From: Shewanella zhangzhouensis
GTDB lineage: Bacteria; Pseudomonadota; Gammaproteobacteria; Enterobacterales; Shewanellaceae
Direction of reading: 5' to 3'
NCBI RefSeq assembly: GCF_019457615.1
Contig: NZ_CP080414.1
Coordinates: 4,289,501-4,353,500 of the forward strand
Length of the DNA: 64,000 nt
Shown: positions 24,685-33,251 of the stretch, in pieces
How the letters are laid out: each line of letters begins with the position of its first letter
Numbering within the stretch: position 1 is the stretch's first letter
Notes under the pieces: model-generated
Databases searched by the model: none
Told to the model about the DNA's origin: nothing
Seen by the model: only the letters and a program-made list of their open reading frames with translations
Position numbers and translations under genes: made by a program

Positions 24685-25584
24685 ATGGCCAAATCTCTCT
24701 CCATTACCCCCGTATCAGGCCTGTCCCGTTTACCATGGCGCGCCTATTTGGAAATGACCAAACCCAAGGTGGTTGCCTTGATGCTGCTGACAGTGCTTGT
24801 GGGCATGTGCCTGGCATTGCCGGGCGCGGTACCACTGCAGCCATTGATTGCCGGAATGCTGGGCATTGCCATGATGGCAGGCGCCGCAGCCGCGATGAAC
24901 CACCTCATTGACCGGCGTATCGATGGTCTGATGGCACGCACCTATAATCGCCCTCTACCCAAAGGCAAGGTGCCCGTCAGCCACGCCGCTACCTTTGCCG
25001 CCCTGCTGGCACTGATTGGTTTTGTCTGCCTCTACTGGTTGGTCAATCCACTCACGGCCTGGCTGACACTGGCGAGCCTGCTTGGCTATGCCGTGGTCTA
25101 TACCGCCTACCTCAAGCGTGCGACGCCACAAAACATTGTGATTGGCGGACTCGCCGGAGCCATGCCCCCCTTACTGGGCTGGACAGCGGTGACCAATGAT
25201 TTCCACGGCCATGGGTTGCTGCTGGTGATTATTATCTTCGCCTGGACACCACCCCACTTTTGGGCGCTGGCAATACATCGCAAAGCTGACTACGCCAAGG
25301 TCGATATTCCCATGCTGCCCGTGACCCACGGCGTGGAATTTACCAAGACCTGTATCTTTCTTTACACTGTATTGCTTGCATTGGCCTGCCTGCTACCCGT
25401 GTTGGTTGGCATGAGTGGGGCCTTGTATTTGCTGGGTTCAACCTTACTGAGTATCGGCTTTATCTATAAGGCATGGCAGCTTAAGTATCATGAGACCCCA
25501 GGCATGGCGATGGACGTGTTCCGCTTTTCTATCTATCACCTGATGCTGCTGTTTATCCTGCTGTTGATTGACCACTACATATAA
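24685..25584 (+). CDS. ctaB: Protoheme IX farnesyltransferase (heme O synthase)
   Basis: UbiA-family prenyltransferase attaching a farnesyl group to heme B to give heme O. 299 aa, about nine helices. First Asp-rich motif NHLIDRRIDGLMARTYNRPLP and the downstream YTAYLKRATPQNIVIGG and WTPPHFWALAIHRKADYAKVDIPMLP motifs are diagnostic of CyoE/CtaB. The ATG at 24685 follows AAGGAG by 6 bases and is 13 bp after ctaA; earlier in-frame starts overlap ctaA and lack support. Confidence 0.95.
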   Translation: MAKSLSITPVSGLSRLPWRAYLEMTKPKVVALMLLTVLVGMCLALPGAVPLQPLIAGMLGIAMMAGAAAAMNHLIDRRIDGLMARTYNRPLPKGKVPVSHAATFAALLALIGFVCLYWLVNPLTAWLTLASLLGYAVVYTAYLKRATPQNIVIGGLAGAMPPLLGWTAVTNDFHGHGLLLVIIIFAWTPPHFWALAIHRKADYAKVDIPMLPVTHGVEFTKTCIFLYTVLLALACLLPVLVGMSGALYLLGSTLLSIGFIYKAWQLKYHETPGMAMDVFRFSIYHLMLLFILLLIDHYI

Positions 25585-25593
25585 GGGGCATGC

Positions 25594-26229
25594 ATGAAAA
25601 AATCCTGGATGATGGCCGTCTTCTTCCTGGTGGGGATGGGCGGTCTGACACTGCTGATAAACTCGGGCAACTCCAGTGATAACCAGACGCCACCCACACT
25701 GGACACGGGTTATCTGTTTCCAGCGCCCAAGCCGTTACCCCCTTTTAAACTGGTCGATCAGCAGGGACAAACCTTTGACAATCAAAGGCTCATTGGTAAG
25801 TGGAGCCTGATTTTTCTGGGTTACACCTCTTGCCCAGACATCTGTCCAACGACCATGTCAAAGCTGGCGGCGGCTTATCCTGAACTGAATCAGGAAAACT
25901 CGCTGCAGGTGATTTTTCTCTCTGTAGACCCGGCGCGGGACACGCCAACCAGGCTGGCCCAATATGCGGCCTTTTTCCATCCGGAATTTCTCGCCGTCAC
26001 CGGAGAGCACAGCGAGTTGTATTCCCTTACCCGATCTCTGGGCATGGTGTACACCATGGTGGGTGATGGCCCCGACTATCAGGTCGACCACAGTGCCTCC
26101 ATCGTTGTGATTTCACCCAAAGGTGAAAGGTACGCCGTATTCAAACCCAAGAGCGATGGCCAATCCATTCCTCAAATACGGAATCAGGCGCTGATTTCTG
26201 ATATGCGCCTTATTCGTCATCAATACTGA
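25594..26229 (+). CDS. SCO1/SenC copper chaperone
   Basis: 211 aa, membrane anchored (about residues 5-23), thioredoxin fold. Copper ligands are visible: the CPDIC motif in GYTSCPDICPTTM and the distal His in YQVDHSASIVVISP. SCO proteins load CuA in subunit II. It is the last gene of the cox operon, 9 bp after ctaB, and a hairpin follows. Confidence 0.93.
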   Translation: MKKSWMMAVFFLVGMGGLTLLINSGNSSDNQTPPTLDTGYLFPAPKPLPPFKLVDQQGQTFDNQRLIGKWSLIFLGYTSCPDICPTTMSKLAAAYPELNQENSLQVIFLSVDPARDTPTRLAQYAAFFHPEFLAVTGEHSELYSLTRSLGMVYTMVGDGPDYQVDHSASIVVISPKGERYAVFKPKSDGQSIPQIRNQALISDMRLIRHQY

Positions 26230-26244
26230 CCCTCCAATAAACCC

Positions 26245-26266
26245 GGGCAAAACACCGGTTTTGCCC
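26245..26266 (+). terminator. Hairpin ending the cox operon
   Basis: Perfect 9-bp stem GGGCAAAAC / GTTTTGCCC with an ACCG loop, 15 bp after the sco stop. It lacks a long T tract, so strength is uncertain. Confidence 0.65.
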
Positions 26267-26396
26267 TTGCTGTTGCCCCTTTAGCATCAAACGCCATTCC
26301 AAAAGAAAAAATCCTTGTAAATGAGGCGACAGTCCAAAATGGCGTCTATCTTTTGTGTGTAAAGGAACTCAGGTCCAGCACTCAAGGGATGCCTCA

Positions 26397-26678
26397 ATGT
26401 CAGAAAACACAGTAGAGCTCGGAAGCGAGCTGACCATCCGCAACATCCAGCCTATCTACAGTCAGTTAGCCGATCTGCTGCATCAGGGCAGACCTGTCAC
26501 CCTGAATGCCGCCAGGCTAATCAAGGCAGACACTGCTGGCCTGCAACTGCTGCTGTGCCTGCAGTCCCATTGTGTAAACAGTAGTATCCCACTGAACTGG
26601 AAAGGAATAACTACAGAACTTGTCGCTCAGTTCAAGCAGATGGGTATGCAACTTCCGGGAATAACCAGCCAAGCGTAA
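26397..26678 (+). CDS. STAS-domain protein (first gene of chemotaxis operon)
   Basis: 93 aa, essentially one STAS domain: strand SELTIRNIQPIYSQLADLL, the loop LNAARLIKADTAGLQLLLCL with ADTAG where anti-sigma antagonists carry a phosphorylatable Ser or Thr, and a C-terminal helix. Several proteobacterial che operons begin with such a gene. It may act as a phospho-switch or a scaffold; not known. The ATG at 26397 follows AAGGGA by 7 bases, and cheY starts 14 bp downstream. Confidence 0.8.
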   Translation: MSENTVELGSELTIRNIQPIYSQLADLLHQGRPVTLNAARLIKADTAGLQLLLCLQSHCVNSSIPLNWKGITTELVAQFKQMGMQLPGITSQA

Positions 26679-26692
26679 AAGGACAACAACCT

Positions 26693-27055
26693 ATGAAGAA
26701 GATTCTTGCCGTTGATGATTCGGCCTCAATGAGACAAATGGTGGGGTTTACGCTGAAAACCGCCGGATTTGATGTCACCGAGGCGTGCAATGGCGATGAA
26801 GCCTTGAAAGCGGCGCAGGCCGGCCAGTACGACCTGGTTATATCGGATGTGAATATGCCCGTGATGGACGGCATCACCCTTATCCGTAACCTGCGAACCC
26901 TACCTGCTTACAAATTCACCCCACTGCTGATGCTGACTACAGAATCCGGTGGCGATAAAAAGCAGGAAGGGCGGGCAGCAGGTGCTACAGGTTGGATTGT
27001 GAAACCCTTCAATCCGGAACAATTGCTGGCCACGGTGCGCAAAGTGTTGGGATAA
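26693..27055 (+). CDS. cheY: Chemotaxis response regulator CheY
   Basis: 120-residue stand-alone receiver domain. Acidic pocket Asp8/Asp9 (AVDDSASMRQ), phospho-acceptor Asp52 (VISDVNMPVMDG), switch Thr82/Thr83 (LMLTTESG) and Lys104 (VKPFNP) are all present. No output domain. It is probably phosphorylated by the CheA encoded next. Whether it talks to flagellar motors or to another output cannot be told from sequence; no cheZ phosphatase gene is nearby. Confidence 0.93.
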   Translation: MKKILAVDDSASMRQMVGFTLKTAGFDVTEACNGDEALKAAQAGQYDLVISDVNMPVMDGITLIRNLRTLPAYKFTPLLMLTTESGGDKKQEGRAAGATGWIVKPFNPEQLLATVRKVLG

Positions 27056-27074
27056 CCCGCAGAGAGACTAGGGA

Positions 27075-29162
27075 ATGGACATAGATCTTAGCCAATTCAG
27101 CCAGGTGTTCTTCGAGGAAAGTATCGAAGGCCTGGCGATTATGGAGTCTGAGCTGCTGAAGCTGGACGTGGCCGCGCCGGACCCAGAGACCATAAACACT
27201 ATCTTCAGGGCAGCACACTCCATCAAGGGCGGCAGTGCCACCTTCGGTTTTATGCAGGTGGCCAACTACACGCATCTGCTTGAAACTCTGCTTGACGAAA
27301 TCCGCGACGGACGAAGGCAGATGCAGCCTGACCACGTTGACATGCTGCTGTTGTCGGTGGATTTGCTCAGGGGCATGTTCGAAGCCCTGATGAGCCAAGC
27401 CGAATTCAATGACCCCAAATTATCCGAGCTTGAGTTGCGGCTGAATCACACCCTGTCCAATCAACCAAGCCAAACGCAATCGGTTTCATCCCCTCAGGCA
27501 CTATCAGGCTCCGACTCAAAAGCACTGTGCTGGCAAATTGATTTCAAGGCTGGCGCCGACATTATGCGCTGCGGCAACGATCCCATGCTGATGTTTGCTG
27601 AGCTCGCCTCCAAGGGCACACTGACGACCGAACTCCTGCCGGTTTCCTTGCCCTCATGGGACGACTTTGATCCCGAAGCCTGCTACCTGCACTGGCGCTT
27701 AAGATTGACCACAGACGAGCCACTGGAAAAACTCAAAGAAGTGTTCGAATGGGTCGAAGATGAGTGCGAAATCAGTTACCAACAAATGGAAGCGGTACCT
27801 TCGGCAGATGCCCCCACAGAGATGCTGTCGCCATCACCGCAAGCCGAAATTGACGCGCCTGCAGCAGCCCCTGAGGTCATTGCGCTGGCACCGGAGGTAC
27901 AGACCCTCTCCACAGACAAAGCCGCAGCCAGCCAAAAACAAAACGCGGTTGCCGCCAAGAGTGGAGAAAGCAGCTCCATCAGGGTCAGCACAGAAAAAAT
28001 CGATATGCTCATCAATATGGTGGGCGAGCTGGTGATCACTCAGGCCATGCTGGGCCAGATAGGCCAACAGGACGAAATCAACCAGGAGTCGCTGTTACTG
28101 CTGCAACAGGGGCTTGAGCAGCTGGCTTCCCATACCCGGGATTTGCAGGAAAGCGTCATGCAGATTCGCATGCTGCCCATCAGTTTTGCTTTTAACCGCT
28201 TCCCCCGCTTGGTCAGAGACATAGGTCAGCAGTTGGGTAAGAAAGTAGAGCTTATCCTCAAAGGTGAAGACACAGAGCTGGATAAAACCGTACTGGAAAA
28301 GATTGTCGATCCCATGGTCCATCTGGTACGAAATTCTCTCGACCATGGGTTGGAATCCCCCGAGCTCAGGCTGGCACAGGGTAAGTCTGAAACCGGCACC
28401 ATTATGCTCAATGCTTACCATCAGGGCGGTTGCATCATCATCGAAATAGTGGACGATGGCGCCGGACTCAATACCCGCAAAATCCTCGAAAAAGCCCGCC
28501 AAAAAGGAATAGTCGGGCCCGATGAAGAATTATCGGAAGAGGCCATCCACCAGCTGATATTCAAGCCAGGCTTTTCCACCGCCGATGCGGTGTCAGATCT
28601 CTCCGGGCGTGGCGTGGGTATGGATGTGGTCAAACGCAATATTCACGAACTCAACGGCTCCATCGAACTGAAGTCCGAGGCGGGCAAAGGCAGCCGCTTT
28701 ACCATTCGGCTACCCCTGACACTGGCTATTCTCGACGGCCAGCTTATCCGCATCGGCAAGCACATATACGTGGTGCCGCTGGTGTCCATCTACGAATCCT
28801 TGCAGGTGCCCACCAACCGCATCAATCGGCTGTCCGATGGCCATGAGCTTATCCGTCTGCGGGACGAATATTTACCGGTAATCAAGATGTACCGGGAGTT
28901 CAACCACGACGCCGATGCGCGGGAAATCAAAGATGGCCTGGTGATGGTAGTGGATCACAACAATGAAAAAACCGGCCTGCTGGTGGATGAACTGCTGGCG
29001 CAACAACAGGTTGTGATCAAAAGCCTGGAGGAAAACTACACCCGTATTCCGGGCATTTCGGGCGCCACCATACTGGGCGATGGCACAGTCGCACTCATCA
29101 TAGACGTTGCCGGACTGGTCAAGTTGGCCGGTATTGGCAGCAGCAATGAACACGCCGCGTAA
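27075..29162 (+). CDS. cheA: Chemotaxis histidine kinase CheA
   Basis: 695 aa. P1 HPt domain with phospho-acceptor His48 (AAHSIKGGSATFGF); a variable, Pro/Ala/Gln-rich linker and CheY-binding region (about 110-295, rich in AAPEVIALAPEV-like sequence); dimerisation helices with SSIRVSTEKIDMLINMVGELVI; the ATPase core with the N box HLVRNSLDHGLE, DDGAGLN and GRGVGMDVV; and a C-terminal CheW-like domain (about 555-690). This is a complete CheA that phosphorylates CheY and CheB under MCP control. It follows cheY at 19 bp. Confidence 0.95.
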   Translation: MDIDLSQFSQVFFEESIEGLAIMESELLKLDVAAPDPETINTIFRAAHSIKGGSATFGFMQVANYTHLLETLLDEIRDGRRQMQPDHVDMLLLSVDLLRGMFEALMSQAEFNDPKLSELELRLNHTLSNQPSQTQSVSSPQALSGSDSKALCWQIDFKAGADIMRCGNDPMLMFAELASKGTLTTELLPVSLPSWDDFDPEACYLHWRLRLTTDEPLEKLKEVFEWVEDECEISYQQMEAVPSADAPTEMLSPSPQAEIDAPAAAPEVIALAPEVQTLSTDKAAASQKQNAVAAKSGESSSIRVSTEKIDMLINMVGELVITQAMLGQIGQQDEINQESLLLLQQGLEQLASHTRDLQESVMQIRMLPISFAFNRFPRLVRDIGQQLGKKVELILKGEDTELDKTVLEKIVDPMVHLVRNSLDHGLESPELRLAQGKSETGTIMLNAYHQGGCIIIEIVDDGAGLNTRKILEKARQKGIVGPDEELSEEAIHQLIFKPGFSTADAVSDLSGRGVGMDVVKRNIHELNGSIELKSEAGKGSRFTIRLPLTLAILDGQLIRIGKHIYVVPLVSIYESLQVPTNRINRLSDGHELIRLRDEYLPVIKMYREFNHDADAREIKDGLVMVVDHNNEKTGLLVDELLAQQQVVIKSLEENYTRIPGISGATILGDGTVALIIDVAGLVKLAGIGSSNEHAA

Positions 29163-29177
29163 AAAGGAAGACTCGAT

Positions 29178-29717
29178 ATGGCTGACATTTCCATCGAACA
29201 GGTCAAGCAAGGTAATCAACAGTATCTGAGCTTCATCATGGCCAATGAGGAGTACGGCGTGGACATTCTCTCCGTTCAGGAAATCCGCGGCTGGGAGCCC
29301 ACCACTGTGCTGCCAAACGCCCCCGACTATGTCAAAGGCGTCATCAACCTGCGGGGCACCATAGTCCCCATCATAGATCTGCGGCAAAAGTTTGGGATAA
29401 AAACTCTGGAATATGGCGCTACCACCGTGGTGATAGTGGTCAAGGTAACCATGGATGAAACACAAAAGGTGATAGGCATAGTGGTAGATGCCGTATCAGA
29501 CGTGTTCAGCATCGAAGAAGAAGAAATCCGCCAGGCCCCTGACTTTGGTCACGGCACCGACCTGCGGTTCATCAAGGGGCTGGCAAATGTGCAGGACAAG
29601 ATGGTCATTCTGCTTGAGATCAACCGGTTACTTGGCTCCGCCATCTTACCGGATCCCGAGACACTGAATCGGATCATCGGCAATCTCGAACAACAAGCTC
29701 AGGTAATGACTGCCTGA
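29178..29717 (+). CDS. cheW: Chemotaxis coupling protein CheW
   Basis: 179-residue SH3-like adaptor that docks CheA to chemoreceptors. Signature segments are YLSFIMANEEYGVDILSVQEIRGW, VKGVINLRGTIVPIIDLRQKFG and VVDAVSDVFSIEEEEI. 15 bp after cheA and 28 bp before the MCP gene, so co-transcribed. Confidence 0.95.
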   Translation: MADISIEQVKQGNQQYLSFIMANEEYGVDILSVQEIRGWEPTTVLPNAPDYVKGVINLRGTIVPIIDLRQKFGIKTLEYGATTVVIVVKVTMDETQKVIGIVVDAVSDVFSIEEEEIRQAPDFGHGTDLRFIKGLANVQDKMVILLEINRLLGSAILPDPETLNRIIGNLEQQAQVMTA

Positions 29718-29745
29718 AATGGACACTAAAGCAAGAGGAATCAAC

Positions 29746-32328
29746 ATGGACGCAGGCAATAAAAAGCTGATGGGGCCAGCCCCATTTACCTTGGGCGGCA
29801 TGGTGATAGTTGCCGTTTCTTTGGTACTCAGCCTGATGGGGCAATCCGGTAACATGGTCAGTGCCGCCCTGGTTGTTGCGCTGATTGTACTGGGTATTGG
29901 TTTAAGTCAGGGCGGCCCGAGGGTTGCTGAAGCGCTGGCAGAAATACGTCAGGCGCTGCGAAGCCATACCAGACCCAAACTTGGCAGTTACGATATCCCT
30001 GGCTGGCAGGAGTTCTCTGAAGAATTTGCCAGCTTCTGGGACGAGCAGCAAAAAGGCCGGGCCACCCTCAAAGCACTGGACATCTGCCAGGCAAACGTAA
30101 TGCTGGCGGATCCCAACGGGGAAATCCTCTACTTTAACGACTCACTGCGCACCACACTGAGCGATGCCGAAGCGGATATTCGCAAAGAACTACCCAACTT
30201 TGATGTGAGTCGCCTGCAGGGTGCCAACATGGACAGCTTCCACCGCGAGCCATCCCATCAACGTCGTCTGATAGCCGGATTAAAGTCCACCTACTCCGCC
30301 AAAATCAAAGTCGGTACCCGGACCTTCAGCCTGATTGCCTCACCCGTGTTCGATGAGCAGCATCAACGAATCGCAACCGTGGTGGAATGGCAGGACCTGA
30401 CCGAATCCCTGGCGCGGCAGCAAGCTGAAGAAAAACTGATCCGCGAAACCAACCGCATCAAGCAGGCGCTGGATGTTTGTCAGGCTAACGTGATGATGGC
30501 CGATGAAAATAACAACATCATTTACTTCAACCACTCCCTCAAAGCCATGTTGACCGGCAATGAGGAAAAACTGCGTGAATCCATCAACCGATTTGATGTT
30601 TCCACCCTGATGGGCACCAACATAGATATCTTCCACAAACACCCCGAGCATCAGCGCCAGCTGCTGGCCAAACTCACCAGCTCTTACAAGGCCCGTATCA
30701 AGGTAGCAGGCTTAACCTTCGACCTGATTGCCACTCCTGTATTCGATAATGGCAAACGCACAGGCACCGTGGTGGAGTGGAGCGACATTACTGCGCAATT
30801 GGCCCGGGAAGAGAAAGAACGGGCTCTCGCTGCCGAAAATGCCCGTATCCGTCAGGCGCTGGACAATGTATCGTCAAACACCATGGTGGCGGATGCAGAC
30901 TGCAATATCATCTATCTCAATGATGCAGTTAAAAAAATGTTCAGCATTGCCCAATCCGACATTGTCAGGGACTTACCCAATTTCAACAGCAATAAGCTGA
31001 TGGGTGCAAATATAGATGTGTTCCATAAAAACCCTGCTCACCAACGAAACCTGCTGGCCAACCTCACCAGCACTTACACCAGCCAACTTAAAGTCGGTGG
31101 TCGCACCTTCCGGATCATCGCCAACCCTATTAACGACACCGATGGCACCCGTATCGGGACTGTAGTTGAGTGGGCAGACCGCACCGCCGAAACGGCCATC
31201 GAGCATGAGATTGATGGCATCATCGCAGCCGCAAGCTCCGGCGATTTGTCGCAGCGCATCGCCACCCATGATAAAGAAGGTTTCTTCCTCAATCTCTCCA
31301 ACGGCCTCAACAGCCTTGTCGGCATTGCCGATAACGTTATTTCCGATGTCGTTGATATGTTTGATGGTTTGGCTAAGGGTGACTTAACCCGCAAGATTAA
31401 TGGCGAGTATCAGGGACAGTTCGGCAAGCTCAAGGCCGACGCCAATGCCACCGTCAGCCGTCTGACTGAAGTCCTTGGCGGCATCAGTGAATCAGCCAAT
31501 ACCGTCACCTCGGGCGCCGAAGAAATTGCTCAGGGTAATGCCGACCTGAGCCAGCGCACCGAGGAACAAGCCGCGTCACTGGAAGAAACCGCCTCCAGCA
31601 TGGAGCAGATGACGGCCACCGTAAAACAGAGCGCCGAAAACGCCACCCTGGCCAACACCCTCGCCAAAGAGGCCTCCACCAAGGCAGATCATGGCGGCAA
31701 GGTGGTCAAACAGGCGGTCACCGCCATGGAGGCCATTAACGAATCCAGTAAGCGAATTGCTGACATCATAGGTGTTATCGACGAAATCGCCTTCCAAACC
31801 AACCTGTTGGCACTGAATGCGGCAGTAGAAGCCGCCCGCGCAGGTGAACAGGGCCGAGGCTTTGCCGTGGTGGCTGGTGAGGTGCGCAATCTCGCCCAAC
31901 GCTCAGCGGGGGCGGCCAAGGAAATCAAAGAACTTATTCGCGACAGCGTGAATAAGGTCAATGACGGTACCTCGCTGGTGAACCAGTCCGGCAACACCCT
32001 GCAGGAAATCGTGCACGCCGTATCCAAGGTGGCTGAGATGATTAATGAAATCAGTGTCGCAGCCGAACAGCAGGCATCGGGTATCCAGGAAGTGAACAAA
32101 GCAGTGTCTCAAATGGACGAGATGACCCAGCAAAACGCCGCACTGGTGGAAGAAGTCTCCGCCGCCGGTGATGCCATGGCCGAACAGGCCCGCAATATGC
32201 GACGTCAACTCGGGTTCTTCAGAACCGACGTACAGGCATCCTCAGCGGCACCTTTGGCACTGGTCGCTGGCGGCGAAAAGCGGCCGACCAAATTTAAAGC
32301 CAGTAAAGAAGAATGGCACGAGTTCTGA
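29746..32328 (+). CDS. Methyl-accepting chemotaxis protein with three PAS repeats
   Basis: 860 aa. Two adjacent helices near the N-terminus (about 12-31 and 35-55) leave almost no periplasmic part, so sensing must be cytoplasmic. Three PAS-type repeats begin at residues 110, 241 and 371 with a 130-residue period; each has AxDxxQANVM- or SSNTM-like openings, a xIxYxN strand and ends TVVEW. HAMP-like segments (IDGIIAAASSGDLSQRI and DMFDGLAKGDLTRKI) precede the signalling hairpin FQTNLLALNAAVEAARAGEQ. The C-terminus EWHEF fits the pentapeptide that tethers CheR and CheB. The start at 29746 has AGAGGA upstream. Likely the dedicated receptor of this che operon. Confidence 0.93.
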   Translation: MDAGNKKLMGPAPFTLGGMVIVAVSLVLSLMGQSGNMVSAALVVALIVLGIGLSQGGPRVAEALAEIRQALRSHTRPKLGSYDIPGWQEFSEEFASFWDEQQKGRATLKALDICQANVMLADPNGEILYFNDSLRTTLSDAEADIRKELPNFDVSRLQGANMDSFHREPSHQRRLIAGLKSTYSAKIKVGTRTFSLIASPVFDEQHQRIATVVEWQDLTESLARQQAEEKLIRETNRIKQALDVCQANVMMADENNNIIYFNHSLKAMLTGNEEKLRESINRFDVSTLMGTNIDIFHKHPEHQRQLLAKLTSSYKARIKVAGLTFDLIATPVFDNGKRTGTVVEWSDITAQLAREEKERALAAENARIRQALDNVSSNTMVADADCNIIYLNDAVKKMFSIAQSDIVRDLPNFNSNKLMGANIDVFHKNPAHQRNLLANLTSTYTSQLKVGGRTFRIIANPINDTDGTRIGTVVEWADRTAETAIEHEIDGIIAAASSGDLSQRIATHDKEGFFLNLSNGLNSLVGIADNVISDVVDMFDGLAKGDLTRKINGEYQGQFGKLKADANATVSRLTEVLGGISESANTVTSGAEEIAQGNADLSQRTEEQAASLEETASSMEQMTATVKQSAENATLANTLAKEASTKADHGGKVVKQAVTAMEAINESSKRIADIIGVIDEIAFQTNLLALNAAVEAARAGEQGRGFAVVAGEVRNLAQRSAGAAKEIKELIRDSVNKVNDGTSLVNQSGNTLQEIVHAVSKVAEMINEISVAAEQQASGIQEVNKAVSQMDEMTQQNAALVEEVSAAGDAMAEQARNMRRQLGFFRTDVQASSAAPLALVAGGEKRPTKFKASKEEWHEF

Positions 32329-32335
32329 CCTGACC

Positions 32336-32369
32336 GACAACAAGGGGCTCGTCAGAGCCCCTTGTTGTC
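32336..32369 (+). repeat. Perfect 15-bp hairpin between the MCP gene and cheR
   Basis: GACAACAAGGGGCTC / GAGCCCCTTGTTGTC with loop GTCA, 8 bases after the MCP stop. No T tract follows. It may be a partial terminator, an RNase-processing site or a stabiliser of the upstream mRNA, separating cheR-cheB from the first part of the operon. Confidence 0.8.
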
Positions 32370-32399
32370 AGAGATGCTTTCGGGGCCAAAGGAGGCGCT

Positions 32400-33251
32400 T
32401 TGGAATTCACATCCGAACGGGAGTTTCCGATGACTCAAAGGGATTTTGAGTTCATTCGGGAGCTGGCCTACAACCAAACAGGCATTGTCTTACCTGAGCG
32501 GAAGCGCCATATGGTGTATTCCCGCCTTTGCCGTCGCCTGCGCGCCCTTCGGATACGCTCCTTCTTCGAATACTGTGGCTACCTGCAACAGGAGCCCGAT
32601 GAGATGGGCCACTTTATCAACGCCCTGACCACTAATCTCACCGCCTTCTTTCGTGAAAAGCACCACTTTCACTATTTGCGGGATCATCTGGTACCCAAAT
32701 GGCGGCAAAGGCGCAGTCGTCGTCTGCGGGTCTGGTCGTCGGCCTGCTCAACCGGTGAAGAGCCCTACTCTCTTGCCATGACCTTGGAGCCCTTTTTTCC
32801 ACGCTCTCAGTGGGATTTGAAAATTCTGGCGACCGATTTGGACACGAATGTATTAACCAAGGCCGAGGCGGGGATCTACCCTCCAGAAACCCTCGAAAAT
32901 CTGCCTCCAACACTGGCAGAACAGTATTTCACGGCTCAGGGCGGCATGGCCAAAGTGAAGGACTCGGTGCGGGATCTGGTGTTTTTTCGCCAGCTTAACC
33001 TGTTGGAAAGCTGGCCTATGCAAGGGCCCTTCGATGCCATTTTTTGCCGTAATGTACTCATTTATTTCGATAATCCGACAAAGAAAAAAATCATTCAGAA
33101 ATTCAGACAGCTACTCAGCGATGATGGGTATCTCTTTATTGGCCATTCGGAAACCCTGCACCTGATTTCCGATGACTTTGATCTCATTGGCCAGACCATA
33201 TACAAACCCAGAACAGGCAGCATTTCGGGACTCAACGGGGAGAGAAAATGA
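32400..33251 (+). CDS. cheR: Chemotaxis protein methyltransferase CheR
   Basis: SAM-dependent methylation of receptor glutamates. 283 aa from the TTG start, with N-terminal helical domain (FEFIRELAYNQTGIVLPERKR) and the SAM-binding segment RLRVWSSACSTGEEPYSLAM followed by LATDLDTNVLTKAEAGIYP and FDAIFCRNVLIYFD. Two starts are possible: TTG 32400, which has AGGAGG but only 4 bases away, and ATG 32430, with GGGAG 6 bases away; the conserved part begins just after the second. cheB overlaps its stop by four bases. Confidence 0.92.
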   Translation: MEFTSEREFPMTQRDFEFIRELAYNQTGIVLPERKRHMVYSRLCRRLRALRIRSFFEYCGYLQQEPDEMGHFINALTTNLTAFFREKHHFHYLRDHLVPKWRQRRSRRLRVWSSACSTGEEPYSLAMTLEPFFPRSQWDLKILATDLDTNVLTKAEAGIYPPETLENLPPTLAEQYFTAQGGMAKVKDSVRDLVFFRQLNLLESWPMQGPFDAIFCRNVLIYFDNPTKKKIIQKFRQLLSDDGYLFIGHSETLHLISDDFDLIGQTIYKPRTGSISGLNGERK

